A stretch of DNA of 64,000 nucleotides from Siphlonurus alternatus. Its lineage: Eukaryota > Arthropoda > Insecta > Ephemeroptera > Siphlonuridae. The stretch covers positions 11,851,671 through 11,915,670 of the forward strand of contig OX463778.1 in the NCBI GenBank assembly GCA_949825025.1, given 5' to 3'. Of the stretch, positions 10,578 to 26,100 are shown in pieces. Position 1 is the stretch's first letter. Each line of letters begins with the position of its first letter. The notes beneath the pieces were generated by a model. That model saw only the letters and a program-made list of their open reading frames with translations, was not told where the DNA came from and did not search any database. A program made the translations under genes and the position numbers.

Positions 10578-13500
10578 ATGCAGAAACGGGAAGGCCGAGA
10601 ACGTGAAAGAGAAAAAGATAGCAGTCGAGAAGAGGCTAATAAGCGGGTATCGCGAGCAAGCACGGGAGCTGCAGCAGTGACCGCGGGGGGTGCCGCAGCC
10701 CGCAGCAACATGCACAGCACCAGCCGTCATAGCGTGTCCAGTAGTTCGGGGGTACTTATGGTTGGCCCCAATTTTAGGGTAGGGAAGAAAATAGGATGTG
10801 GCAACTTCGGAGAACTAAGATTAGGTAAGATTAACATTTTTATATCAATGTTTTTTTGGTGCAACATAATGATGTTTCAGTGAAGCAGCTGACCCCCATG
10901 TTTCCCCTCACTTCCCCTCCATTCGTTTCTCTTGCAGAGTTTTTTTTATTATTATTATTTTTTATGTATCCGACACCGACAGGATGTATGTAATGTATTC
11001 GTGATATCATGCACAATTCCCTAAATATAATTTAGGATTAAAAAAATAAGAACCAGTTTGATTTTTCATACTGTATGTATTTTTTATCATTGCTTTCATA
11101 AAGGCTGGAAGAACCGAAGAACTGTGGAGATGCTTGAGCTGTCTGGGATCTTAATTATACATTATTAAAAGTTATAGGATACATACATACTCGCTTACCT
11201 ACTGTACAGAACTACAGTATGCATAAACTTATCTGTATTTAATTATTAATCATATCTCTTTAGGACGGCTATGGTGACAAAGAAATATAAAATATATATT
11301 ATGCATACCGGTATGCCGGTAGCAACGTTACCATCAGAAATTTTCTTTCTAAATTTAATATTGAATGAAATTTTATTGCGTTCTACAGCATTATTATTAT
11401 TTTTTATGTAGAGGTCAAGGTGGCTGGGTCAATGAAGACCGTGCTCTATTGACTTTATTTTATTTCCTCCATGTAATATATTGATCAAAGTTTATTTAAT
11501 AAATTTTTTGAAAATATGATTTTTTTTTTAAAATTTAAAATATTTTTGTGTTGTTTTACGATAGCATACCTACCGATTACATATATAATAACTAATAACA
11601 ATAAAACGTATGTACCGGTATGGACCATGGAATAAAGCTTAGTACAATATTTACTTTTCAGATTGTAGGATCGACCCGATCGACACTATAATACAGAAAT
11701 GGCGCTGTCAAGTTTTGAAAATTAAAGCGAAGAATCACCCAGTTTTTGTTAAAATATGTGTACTCATAATACAGTGAAAACATGGTCATTATTATTATTT
11801 TTTTGTATGTACTGTGTAATATTATCGGTATATTTTGTCTACCATACGAGAGGTCTCATGACATCATATGTGACTCAAACCCGCACAATAGACTGTGCTA
11901 GCAGCTCAATATTTTTAAACTACACTACATGCTACAGTAGTAAAATATCACATTGTATATCACATTGTTTGGCTTTATTAATACAAGGAAATGACTAAAC
12001 TGCTGATACCGGTACTTTTTTTATTAGGTTTGTTTATACACTCTGCACACTTCCTGCACTTTATTGACCTAAGTGCATAATAAGAATTTCTTGAGTGAAT
12101 AAAACATCTGCTTTTTTACGAACAGGCACAGTAGGTCTGTTCGTAAATACACAATCAGAAAGAATCGGTTTTTAATTGGTGAACCATCTTTACATGGAAC
12201 ATAAGTATCATCAATAATAATCGATTCTTGCTGATTGTGTATTTACGAACAGACCTAGTGATAATATGTACAGTACACTCAATTTAATTAAAAATGTCCG
12301 ATCCGGCTTTACCGGCATACCTTAACATGACGAAATCGCGGATATTTTTAATCCGGATTAATTGGAGTGTACACACTGTACACTGTTGGTACTTTTCAAG
12401 GGGAATAGAAACGGGATACAGTATTCACATTTTTCTTTCGACATGCTCCCGTAATTATTCATTCTACTGTAAGGTTTATAATGTTTATTAAATTATATTT
12501 TGTACAATCATTGTTATTGTATGTACAGTACAGTATTTTCAATTATATCTAATATCAATGTCTCCTTAATAGATATATTATGTATTTAATAGCTGCAAAT
12601 TTATTGAGGAATGAAGAAAAATAATTATAAAGTTTATTTTTTTGTTTCGGAAAGGTGAAAATGAGGCAGGTGCGACGGCAGGTGTAGTTTTATTATCACT
12701 CGTGCCTGTGAGAAGCTCTCACGCTACACCGTTACTTTAGTGACGTTCAGATGTCTCGATCATCTCCCAAATCGAGTTATGTTGTTAGCAAACGATAAAT
12801 TACCGCCGCGAAAGTCCAGCAGCTGGATTGCACATCCTCTCTCTGTTTATTCTTTGTCTACGTGCATGAATTTCTCAGACCCCATTTATATGTCGTCGTC
12901 TTGTATATTAGGATCTAGCTTTTCTAATTTATAAACAATTTTCAATACCACAGAATGACGTCTTTCAGTTTTCTCGGTTTGACTTAATTATAAAGTAAAC
13001 GTAACCTTCAAAACTTCGTCATTACATTTTATATACAACAGACCTTGCTGGCAACACGTCCGGGTACAATAGGTACCATACTTTTAGTCGCTACATGGCG
13101 CCCTCTTAATGGTTCTGGAAATTCCTATTTATCTTAGCATTATTTATGTAAGATACTTTCCTTATTCTTTCCATCACGTACTGAGTTATTTTTATGATCG
13201 ATGATAAATAATTTTAGTGGTGGTGCGACGTTCAAGATTTTGTCCCAGCACCATTACCTGGAAAATAGCTCCTACCAGATCTTATCATAGCGTCTGGAGA
13301 TAATACCTGTTGAAATAACAAACTTTTAAAACAATAAGGATTTATTTATTTTTCTGTCAACGCTAAATTGTTTTCCTTTTATTTAAAAATATGGTTATTG
13401 TACTAGTGGAAAGTACCTGCTGATTTGTTCTTTTTTTTTTAGTTTTATTGCCCACAAAGATTAGAATTAAGAATTAATCAAGTTGCCAGTGCAAGTGTGC

Positions 13501-16500
13501 TGTAACCTGGTGTTCTCATAAATATGCTGTTCCAGCTGTTTCTTACGTTTATAAAAATCCAGCTGGATCATTAGGGTAACGGACATTCGCAGTCAGCTTG
13601 ATTTTGATATAAAGGAATCGAAGTAATTTTGACCGGGGCATGTAGTTTACTCATTTTTTTTAAATCAATAAGTTGTTACAACATTTTAACGAATTTAAAG
13701 AAAAATGCCAACAGAAGAAAACCATACTGTAATAGTTTATCGATAATGCAACACTGCTTGACGAAATGTCTTGCTTGGCTGCACGAAAGATGATACCTGC
13801 GATAGATAAAGCTACTAGGGCTGCCAACTTTTGCATAGACAATACATTTTTATTATTATTTGTTTGGTACAAAATAGCTCTTCGACGGCTTTTGTATGCA
13901 TGTAAAAGCCTTATGCTGGTAATACCAGTAATATAATAATAATAGTCTGCTGCTACACAGTCATAGGTCTTCGATTGTTCACTCATAAATCTGAGACAAT
14001 GTTAAAAACGAGTCAGGTAGACTTGCATGAGTCACAGGCTGCAAGTTTGAACAGGTCTGTGAGAAATGCCAGCGGCTACTGCTGCTGTGTGGGCTCACGT
14101 CCGCTCACAAGGCCGCCTCCTCCTTACCTCGGACTTTCATTTTTTAACACATACCTTTGCGAGACGGAACGGATGATACGTTATAGCGTGATCTGCCAGT
14201 CTGATAGTTTAGGAACGTCTAACAGGGTTCTAATATTTCAAAGTTAATCACAAGGGGCAGCTGTCCCCTGCCGGTGTCTTGTAGGTGCGCCGTATCCGGG
14301 TATAGAAACCACCTGATGTAGTTGTTATTGATGCTAGGCAATTTTGTTACGTTAGAATTAATTTATAAGTTATTATAAAAAAATGATGATTGAAATTTGT
14401 TTTGTAGTATTCTCCTTGATTATGCAAAACTGAAAATAACCTTCCTCCGTTTGCTAAAATGCAGGGTAGGCAGAAATAAAATCTAGGGTAAATTCATATC
14501 GTTTAGGGTAAGAGACGGGAGTGAAGGAAAAGATAACCCACCCACGCAGTCCGTGTATTTCTCTCATAAATACCCCAAGCACCTGACTAATTAGAGGGAG
14601 GGGGTAGGTACTCCCCCTGGGCGGGGGTGCTGTTAGTTTACTTGAACAACATGTCTGATAACCACGCTCGGTGGTATATAGTAAATCTTGTATGCACTGT
14701 GGTTAAATAAATATTGTAGTATATTATGATGTACAGTACGTAGTTCAACATTATGAAATATATACCAGAACGTTTCTCTGAAATTGGATGGCGCTGAAGC
14801 GTTGTGCCTATCTATATGATACCAGACCGCCGGTGGTAGAAGACGGGTGGCTTCGGCTGCTCGCTGCGAAGCCCCAGTGAGTTAGGAGTAGAGATCTTAT
14901 ACTTTACAGCTCTTTGGTAGCAAGATTTGTTAAGTGTTAACAAATCTTGTTTGGTAGAAGGGTCGCAACGGTGAGCACTGAAGGGTCTGTGAGCCTGCCT
15001 GAAGCCTGAAGGCTCCGTCGGTGCAGATCTTGGTGGTAGTAGCAAATCTAGCATATAATACTCCGAAGGGGTGGCTTTGCCATGAGTCGATCACAGTATA
15101 ATTTGGGGATGGTGAACTGGAGTACTTTGACCTTTCAGGGTGGGGGGTCTAACCTTGAACTCGCCCCTATTGACATGAGTATATAGTTGATGCACTCCGT
15201 CATTGCAAGAACGGTGAAACCATATCCCCTAAAACTGATACTCAATGTCAGTGTGTACTCAGCTGTTGATTGCAGCTGTCAATATTAACATGCTACATTC
15301 ACTCAACTGTATCATATGACATTATTATAAGATCATCCTCGTCACCACTGCTTGACGTCAACTTGGCTCGTTGTATCAGCTGTGTGATGCTTCTATAGTC
15401 TTTTATGGTAACGCGCGATAATTAGTACTGAATGCTAAACAAACGGTCCTACGTCACGGCGATGATCGACACATGGGTCGATATAGGTACACCTCAACAC
15501 ACCAAAAACTTTATGCTTTGTTTGTATGCGTTACTACGCAGTCTATGGAGGATGAGTGAACCAAAATTCTTTTGATATGGATAGATTTGAGTGCTCTTCT
15601 TATGAATCCCAAAATTACAAATCTGCATCCCTCTGTCAATAGAGGCTTAAAGTGTTCCACGGTGAGAAAATTTTCTCCATAAGCCTCCATGTTAGAAAAT
15701 TTGATTTTTTTTCTGTAACTGTTATAGCTATCGATTTAAAAACATCACCTACCCCCATAAGGTCTTCTGATATTGAATCAAGAGCTTATTTTCCTCTGAT
15801 TTTTTTTTTTTTTTTTTTTTTTTGCCAAAAAAGCAATTTCGAGTTTTTTTTTTACATTAGGTTTAGATAGGACGATGGGAACAACGCAATATCAGCTGAC
15901 TTGAAACCTCCATTGGAGCTGCAGCTCTAAGCAAGTGAGGCAGGAGTAAAGTTCGTGTCCTGAGGTGTAAATAATTTTTCAATTTTTGTATTGCATAAAA
16001 CATAATTTTATTCAGATTTTTTCGAATCTTTTATTAAAAAAAAAAAATGATTGGAAGTACTCACTACGCCCCCTGAAATCCTCTCTCCTAAATTTATAAA
16101 AAGATGGATCTAAACACCTACATATGGGTGTGGCAAAACATTAAAGAATTATTTATAATAAAAATAGTTCCCGGATTTGTAAAATTCTGAAGAATATGAG
16201 ACATAACTTTGTATGCTCTATTCATCTATTGCATTAAAAAAATGTCACGTATTGGTTGTCCATTGTCGGACAAAGAGCCGTCCTGAGAAATTTCGAAGGT
16301 CTGATGTACACAATGTTAATAATTCATGGAGCTCATACAGTTGGGTCATGACTCGAGGAGCCTGCAAAGTTGATTTATGTGCAACAAGTCAGTATGTACT
16401 AGACTGCAGTTTTTTATACATCAGTCAAAAGACTAAAGAGAGCGGCTCTTGAGTTAAGCAAGTCACTTGATTAACTATATGAGAAAGATATATGTGGTTG

Positions 16501-16606
16501 CAGCAGTATAATATATAGTAATACATATTATACTGCAGTCATCAGGCGCGGATCCAGAACCAAATTTCGAGAGAAGGAGTGGCTCCTTATAAGACCAATA
16601 TAAATA

Positions 16607-16645
<39 letters not shown>

Positions 16646-16995
16646 AGTAGGAGAAATGCCTATATTTTGCCCATGTTAAATCTGTAATTTCGATTTCGGG
16701 GAGGGGGGGGGGGGGGCTGACAGTCATATATCAAATTTGTATTAAATACTGTATATTATATTTCGCCCATCTGAATTTTGAAAATGCTGTAAATAGTTAC
16801 GAAAAAATTAAAGTCCATCTTCCAATTTTTACGGGCAATGACTGCTAGTGTTTGCTTCAACAGACCCGAAGTCAATAATAAGTCCAATCCAATTCCATCT
16901 TCCAATGTTTTTATCTGTTTATTTAATTATACAGTAGAAAAACTTATTATTCCTACTAATTATATGTAATCACATGCTCGCGTCATATTATCACT

Positions 16996-17041
<46 letters not shown>

Positions 17042-17060
17042 TAAAACATATTATGTTTTA

Positions 17061-17102
<42 letters not shown>

Positions 17103-20100
17103 AGTGATGAATCATACATTACATACACAGTATTTAACTATAATGTACATATACAGTATAGGTATATGAGCATACTGTACTGTATGGCAACGTTGAGCAT
17201 GGACTAGTACTCGAGTACTTGGATGGGTGACAGTTTCAAGTGAAAATTACTTTGCTCCCTCATCCCTCATGGGGTACGTAGTTAAATTAATTTTGTTTTC
17301 CACCCAGTGCAGCGAAATAATGCACTTAATTGTGTGTGGTTCCCCAGGCTTTGGACTTCACTAAAATGGTCCATTTATAAAAAAGTATATAAGAGCTAGG
17401 TGTCCGTTCTGACTGCATGCTGAAGTTTACCACAGTTCCCTCAGTCTCACCTCAGCGAATGCTGGGACGCGAAACAGAAATCGTGACCACGACCTAACAC
17501 ATTTTGTACTTTATTTATTAAAATTCTGATTAATCGCACTTTCATACCATTTAAATTTACAATATAAATTTTATATTTTTAACATTAAATGCATGAACAT
17601 TATCACACCATTACGGTGAGATCTAGTTTATAATAAATTAAACTTCAGTTTAACCTCTATTTACTGATGGAGGGTTAAAAACTTGCCGTAAAGTTAAACT
17701 CGTGTTATGAAATGTGTTGAATTTGATTAAATTCTGTTTGTGTAATAACTTCCATGAAATTAACAATTGTTATGCATTGTGGAACTGCACGCACGTTCCA
17801 TATGATATAAACATGCATCATCAGTGTCATCCATTAGTATGATGAACGGCTGTGGGCTAGTCCAACGTAAATGAGGCGTGACGTTTTTTACACAAACTTT
17901 GCTTGACATTTTACACTGCCAGAGTTTTTTTTTTTTTTTATATTGATGTTTGGAGATTGTGTGAAGCGGAGTTGACATTTTAGAGGATTGGTTCTTTTTT
18001 TTTTAACCTGATTTACTGACATGGATAATATTATAAATAAATAACATAGCTATATAAACATTAACAGAGACCCTACTATAATGGAGGCTTCAAGTCCGCT
18101 GATTTTTTTGGTATTCCCACCGTCCTATCTAAACCAATGTAAAAAAACAAATTGTTTTTTTGGCATAAAAGAAAATTTTTAGAGGAAAATAAGAAATTGA
18201 TTCATCATCAGAAGACCTCTAAATGAGGGGGGGGGATAGGAGATGTTTTCTTAAGGGCATTGGGTGTAGCACCGGTAGTTGGCAACACTGACGTATCTTC
18301 ACCATGTTAATTTTTTATCATTGCTCCTCGGAGTAATTTTTATGCTAGAGCCAAGCTGATTGCTGTAGTATCAAGATAATTAGTAGCCCAAGTGCACAAT
18401 TTGGCTAAATAAAGCCTGATTTAAAGAAAAGTATTTTTTAGTAATTTTTTAAATTTACATGCATTTTTCTAAAATATAAAAAAAATACTTTTCTTAAATT
18501 TAAATCAGGCTTTATTTAGCCAAATTGTGCACTTGGGCTACTAATTATCTTGATACTACAGCAATCAGCTTAGCTCTAGCATAAAAATTACTCCGAGGAG
18601 CAATGATCAAAAATTAACATGGTGAAGATACGTCAGTGTTGCCAACTACCGGTGCTACACACAATGCCCTTAATAGTTACTGCGAAAAAATTCAAATTTT
18701 CCAACATGGAGAAAATTTTCCCGCCGGGGAACACTTGAAGCCTCCATTGCAATTCATATTATTGCAGATATAGGTGCATTGACGGAATAACTCGTGCAAT
18801 TTATAAAACTGATTTCTTCATTGTAGAAGCTAGTCTTACCATGCAATCTTTGTTAGGTGCTATATAAATATTATCATACGGAAATAGGGAGCGATACAAT
18901 AAATGATCAACCTTCTTCCCTTCCCCTCGAATAGTTTTTTTAGACTATAAAGGTGTATTTTCATGGAGCGATGTCAAACGAGGCTTGGCGGGGCGAGAAA
19001 AGCGCACTTGCTTTAATCTCGTATGGCGGCCATGTTGGCGATAAAATCGCTCCCTGTAATGTGAGGTAATCCCGAGCCTTTGATTGGCTGCGACCCGTGA
19101 TTTTCTCGCTTTCCCGCTCAATGGAAATGCACCTTTATATTGTAATTTCTTTACAGAGTTTGTGAATTTCAGCAACAAGGTAGCGGCAACGTCGCAAAGT
19201 GAAATCACGTGTCTCTGTAATTGTATACAAATTGTAGCTGTTCAGTGTCTAACCGAATGTTTGTTTTGTTTTCAGGGAAAAATCTCTACAACAATGAACA
19301 TGTGGCGATAAAAATGGTAAGTACAATCGTCAGGTGCACGTAGGAGGGCTTGTTTCTCACCCTCCCTTTTGATAGGTTGTTTATCAAGTTTATCATGTCT
19401 AAGGTATTGGGGGAAGGGGGATTGTTGCTGAACCTTCTTCGGTAGACTGAAGACGGTCCAATTGGTTGTTTAATTGTTGCGTAAATTGACATGGGAGTAA
19501 AGAGATTCTCCTGCGAAAGTATCTCTCAGAAGTAAGCTCTCCAGGGGGCATTCACAGAAACCTCCACTTTAGCCTCGATTTTTATTTTGGGTTCTTAACG
19601 TAGTGCTCAACCAGGGCCCTAATATGGTTAGTCCCTGCATGACTTAGCACCCGGAATAAAAATCGAGGCCAAATGTGGGGGTTCTTCCGATTCAATGCTT
19701 TTTCAATGCCCCGCCCCCCCCACCCCCTAAAAACTAAAATCGGATAGTGGAGAGGTGCACAGAGGTTGCAACACGAGTTTTTTTCATAGGATTGCGATTA
19801 GTAAAATTATTAATTAAATTAAACTTTAAACTTAAATTTTTTATTTCCGTTTTAATAGTCAACTATTAACCATACTAAACTAAGTATTAAACATACTTAG
19901 ACTGTATGTTTTTTGTTTTTTTTTTTTCTGCGCTGGATTTCCTTATGTACAATATCGTAAGCCCTGCTCAGTGTACATACTTTCTGCACGCAATCGACCT
20001 TATGCACATAAGTTCGATTGGGTTGTCGAAAGTTTACACCAAGTAGGGTTTATAACGAACATACCTACTTGGTCGATTGAGTGCAGAAAGTGCATGGGTT

Positions 20101-23100
20101 TACGAATAGTTATAATTTCATCTTGTCAATTTATATTATGTAACAAGTTTGAATCCCATGCAGTCACTGAAAGTCACTATCAGTGAAATGAAGATAAGAA
20201 ACTAACCTTTACATACAATTCTTAATTATATTAAAATGTTACGATAACACTGAACGTCATGAAATAATTGACGTACTGCTTTGATATTGACGGGGACAAA
20301 TCTATATAATAAACATTCAATACCTGGAGGAAATGTAATAGAAATTCCTTTCGAGATGAATGACCTACATAGCTTCGTCATGTTAAAAGTATTGCTGTAA
20401 TTTATACAATTTGCGTTGCTGATCATTATTACCGGTACTGTGTTCCATCATGTATCCGTGTGCCTTTGTTACTTAACCGGTGTAATAATATAAAGGAGGT
20501 GCTAGATTCCAGGGGGCCGTGGCTGGGGGTATGCGGGTCATAAATCAATTACCCAATTTATTTGTGACCTTTTCCCGCTTAAGTGGACTTGTATGACATT
20601 TTGTTACAGAAAATAGCTGTAATGCATACAATTTGAATATTATTCCCTCGTTTAATATATACTGTATTTAATATATTTTTGTATTTTATTTTTTAGTCTG
20701 GGAACTGATCTTAAAATTTAAGCTATCCCCACCCTATTGTTATATCTCTTTTATACTTGCTATGGGTGAAATAAATAAAATAAAAATAAATACAATAAAT
20801 ATAATTCTATAGACGTCGCTCTTGTTTTCAAAGCAATAAGTCGTGTGATGGCTCATTTTTAATTATGTAAATACAGTAATTAAAGTTCCGTGCTTGATTT
20901 TTTTTTTTGAAAAATATCAATATAATAAATAATAATATAAGTACGTTCAGTTAATTTTTTACCCGTTTTCATTTGTAAATTTTTATATTATGCAAATCTT
21001 TCAAGTTGCGTATTACTCCCTACAATACAAAGCCAAGAATGTGGTTAAAATTATAATAATGGGGTACTGACCGGTATTTGAGTTAGCAATACTAGTAAAA
21101 AGTACTGTGAATTCTATGAAGAACGAGCCCTATTAGAGCATTCTACGACAATTTGCTGATTTTATATGAATTTTTAAAACTTTTTGATGACGTCATAGCA
21201 TTGAATCTTAAATGGGAAAATGCATCAGTTAACATTGCTAAAATGAAAAGTTATTGGGGTAGGAAATTGAAACCTTCATTATCGTGATTCTAGCACCTAA
21301 AACCTAAAAAAAAGTATTTTTTAGTAATTTTTTAAATTTACATGCATTTTTCTAAAATATAAAAAAAATACTTTTCTTTACATCAGGCTTTATTTAGCCA
21401 AATTGTGCACTTGGGCTAATAATTATCTTGATACTACAGCAATCAGCTTAGCTCTAGCATAAAAATTACTCCGAGGAGCAGTGATCAAAAATTAACATGG
21501 TGAAGATATGTCAGTGTTGCCAACTACCGGTGCTACACCCAATGCCCTTAACTGTTCTATTTTCCCATGTAAGATTCAATTTTATGATGTCATTTTTGAG
21601 AGGTTTCAAAAATTCATATAAAATCAGGAAATTGTCGTAGAATGCTGTAATATAGGGCTTGTTCTTCATGAAATTCTCGTGCCTTTTCAAATGTTGACAA
21701 AAACTTGAAACTTTTTTTTGGTCAGTACCCCGTTGTTTAAATTTTAATATTGCACAGATAATATAAGACAATATCTCAATTCTGATTTCGTGTTAAGCAC
21801 TTGATCATTTATGGGTTTCAACTTCCTTCCCTCCGTTATCAATATTAAGAGAATATGTGATGTATTATAAATCTATATAAAGGATATTTCTTTTATTCCA
21901 TCCTTTATACCTTTATTATAACTAATGCATTGTATAACATTATACGAATTAAATAAAAGTTTATCTGTATTTTTTTTTTTTAACTCGTGTTTCAGTAAAA
22001 GGGCAACAGATATATCTAATAAATATGACATTTATAATATATAAATAATACATTTCAGTATAGTCTGGTACTGCATGCATAATATATAAGTCTGCATGGA
22101 CTGTATCGAGTGACAAATATCACTGTGGACAAAATTCTAAAAATATTTCTCCTCGTTCATGAAGTTAAACCTAATGGTGTGAGGCTGTAAATTTATTGTG
22201 TGGGTGTTATTAAGGGAGGGAGATATGCTTCTGCTTCCCACGCGAGTTTTTTGTTGCACGTTTGTTATTTTGTCAGTGAAATTAACTCTTGGCTTGTCGT
22301 GAAAATTTGGCTAACCGACGGGAAAGACGATCAATACGAGGGGTCAAAGACCCTTACTTCTTGTAAATTTATGCATAAGTTGTTGTCACCCGCAAACATG
22401 CTCTGTCTGAACAATATCTCGTCGTAGTAGTAACGTTAAATAGGTTCATGTCTAGTGTTATATAAAGTTATAAAAGGGCTCATGTCAACTGCAGTAGCTC
22501 TGTTCCGTTACGAGTGGACATGCGTCCTTTCACAATTTTTACATTCTCATTGCCAATTGACTTGAGCCCAGCATTTCACGTTACTATGGTGATAAAGTAA
22601 TTCTTGTACGATAATCAAACCCTTAAACATTCTGGGGGGCATTCACAAAGCACTCTAACCCCATCAAGTTTATTTATCCCTGGTACTAAACCAGAGGCTA
22701 ACCATGTTTAGCTCCTAGTTTAGTACCATGTTCAGTACCAGGGATAAAACTTGGGGCTAAAGTTGGGGTTAAAGTGCTTTGTGAATGCCCCCCTCTGCTT
22801 GTTTGCTTATTTTTAATCAAACCCTAATATATAATTGGGTATAAATCTACTTATTAATTATACTCACTGGGTACGATTCACAAAACAGTTATCCAGGTTT
22901 CTAACCACGTTTAGCTTAACCTCGTTTAACTATATCTGTTTTACGTGTTAAACCACCTAGTTAAACGTGGTTAAGCTAAACGTGGTTAGGGCTAACTGCT
23001 TCGAGAATCGCGCCCTCTAAGTTTGAAACCCTGAACCTTCCGAAACGCTAACTTGAGTGTTTCGCGGACTCTTCTGGAACGGGAGCGGCCACCATCCATC

Positions 23101-26100
23101 CCGACATTTGCCTGCGATTGAGGGAAACGTAGAAACCTCAGCCAGGATGGACGCTACAGCTTTTGTCAATGTATCGGAAGTGCAATTGGTCCAAAGCTAG
23201 TGAAACTATACATGGTGGAAAAGCACGACGATTTACTCCTGGGTGCTGTTACAATTCCAATCCAAGTGAACCTTATTGCAAATAAAAAGATGGTACCAGG
23301 ATGTTGCTACTTTTGTTCGGTTTTGAATATCGGATTTAAAAAAAAAAAAAAAAGAACGACACGTACTGTACATTACACTCGCTTTAAAAATGTTTGTAAT
23401 GTTTGATATGCATGCTTTTTATTCACTGCATAAATGAATAGAGCGTGACAAAATGTTATAAATGTATATAAAAAAAAAAAAATCTAAATTCACAAGTCCG
23501 TTGCAATTTGTTTTTGCTGTTTTTGGAATTCATATTTTTGTTTACGTCACGGGCAGTTCTTTCAAAGTACATTATCTAAGAATATAAAATTTTAAAATAA
23601 CAAGATTAGTGCTCTATTCGTCTATATATTTATTATCATATTCATTGGGGGGGAGGGGGGCATATACTGCCCCGAAATTAAACCAACTATAAGCTCTAAC
23701 ATTATATAATAAATAATGGCTCTAATAATTTACAACAGAAAAAAAAAAAATGTGAGCCTCTCTTGTCGTGCAGCAGCCCATTAATTCCTAAATATCTCCA
23801 TCACAATCGTGAAAATAGTCAAATCAGTTCAGTGCGTCGTCATGCACGTCTTGATGTCCACTCCATTGTGAGCAAGATTAAATTTTGTACCCAAGAGGAA
23901 TTTAATAAATGACCGCAAAGAATTGTTGTCGATCACGATGACTCTTAATACTGAACTGGACAAAGCATTGTTTCCATACTTTCCATACCTCCTTGTATTG
24001 ATAAAAGACATTAAATTGAATTCCTGTCTACAAAGCAGTGCTTACATGAACGTGGTTTTCCATTGAGTATGTCGAGCTGATATTTGTTGCCTGAGAAAGG
24101 TGCACTTGCAGGAAAACCGTATGGCGGCCATATTGACGTGAAAAAATTGCTTCTCCGTAATAAAATCTCGCCGTAATTTTGTTCTCGTTAATTTGGCTGT
24201 CATAATTAATATAATTATATATAGTATTACAATATATCATTATAATAAAGGGGTATATTCTTTTCGGTTTCAGTCAGCATATTATGCAGTGTTTCCTAAT
24301 ATGTTGTGTCTGTTATAACGTTTGACGTTGTTTTTTTTTTTTTTTGCAGGAGGCGATGAAGTCGAAGGCGCCGCAGCTGCACCTCGAGTACAGGTTCTAC
24401 AAGCTGCTGGGATCTCACGGTACGTGGGGCTGTGAGCCGTCCTCCTCCCTCCTCTCGATTGCACTCTTTCATAATGTAGCGTCGTTATTAATAAATATAC
24501 CAAAGGCCAGGGGAATCAACATGAATCGAAACCATTTCATCAGTTTGTAATAAGACATGCAGCTATAAACCAAATGGATTGACGCTGCGAATATCTGGGA
24601 ATTAATAATCTATGATCTCTATACGAGAGATTTGCAGAGACCTCCGTGTCTTAAAGGTGGAGTTATACTTGAGCGATTTTCAGCCTGCAACGAGACGCAA
24701 TGTAACATCCATTGGCGGTCGTATTTAGCAAATAAAAATAGTGCATCGAAATTTGATGGTTTCGCTGTCGCAATCGCAATGTAACATCCATTGGCGGTCG
24801 TATTTAGCAAATAAAAATAGTGCATCGAAATTTGATGGTTTCGCTGTCGCAATCGGGCAAATTCGATTTCGTCATAAAATTTCATATAGCTCGTGTGACA
24901 AAATTGCGCCGATGTCGCTCATAAGAATCCGCCAGAAAATATTGTATTATCAATATAAAAACCTTAAATTGTTGGTCACTTTTTCTTTTTTGGCCATATT
25001 AAGACACGACACTAAGGCTCTTAAAAAGATATGAGACATCCCGGTCTTTGAATCACAATCAGCTAGCGTTGAGAACTTGCGAAGAAAAGATGGACAGTAT
25101 TTTAAGTTCTAAACTTGAGTGTCTTGGAAATAGGCTTGTACCCTTCTTGTTGTTTGGGCTACCCCTTTTAAATTAAATGGATTGAGCACCAACATATTGA
25201 TCGCAATCTAAATATTTCACTACATAACCACTTTTTTTACCCCAGGAAACAAGGGCCAATTATTGTTGATATTGATAGAAAAAAAGGACTTTGTAAATTC
25301 TTGATAGAATAACTTACGTAGGTCATTGATTTCATATATAATATTGATCTTTCTATTTTTAGTTTTTTAATATATAGATTTTTATGACCTTTTTCTTATA
25401 ATACGAACATTAAAGCTAATCTCTTTTAATACTTACATCAACATGGTTATATTCGTTTTTTTGTTACTTCTTTGTTATGGGTTTCAAGGTTATGTTTGCT
25501 GGCGAAGCGAGATCGCGTTGTTATATTGATTTCCACGCTCTCAGTCGCCTTCTCATTGCTTCCATTCATATCGCCGCTGTTGCCGCAGCTGTCTTGCCGC
25601 TCTCGCCGCATGGGCAAGCGATGAATGCCGGCCGGCGTAAATAGACAAGAGCTAGTGACGGCACACGTTGTTTGTCTGTCGCACTTACGTCAGCTTTTCA
25701 TTAATTTTTACTTTTTCTGCAACACAAACAAAATATAATAATGCTAACTCGATAATTTACATAATTTTATGAATTTTGGTAAATCCCCATACATGCCTCG
25801 ACAATTTAACAGATTTTTTTTCTTGTAGCATACGAAGTTTTTTATGATATTTTGTTTTTGCCAAAAAATATATTATATACTGTATATTTTTTTTCAGTTG
25901 TAATAAAGTCTGTCGATGAACGCCTATGACGTCATGTACGTGATTGACACTTCAATAATTAAAAAAAAAAGTTCCCATGCAGTAAGAAAAATGGTAATAA
26001 ATAATAATAGCCTAATAATAATTTAATAATTGTTGTGAAAATAATAATTAAATTCTTCGTTTGGATATGAGAAACATGATTATACAATAGAACAATAGAC

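Larger units (their letters stand above)
10825..19275 (+). other. CSNK1G intron 1 (8.4 kb)
   Basis: No exon seen. Contains MITEs C1, D1, nested N/G, E2, the A/T palindrome, repeat Z, nested G/I and H. The stretches 10825-12130 and 12372-15560 show nothing I can name apart from frequent ACCGGTA motifs. Confidence 0.6.
19317..24349 (+). other. CSNK1G intron 2 (5 kb)
   Basis: No exon seen. Holds K-type foldbacks (about 19545-19690, 22634-22793, 22869-23017), the J/I nested palindrome (21061-21731) and a degraded H remnant near 24060-24160. 19691-21060 and 23018-24050 show nothing I can name. Confidence 0.6.

Noticed and set aside
24660..24860. Possible short CRISPR-like direct repeats
   Set aside because: Only two adjacent copies without spacers; an ordinary tandem duplication in a eukaryotic intron.
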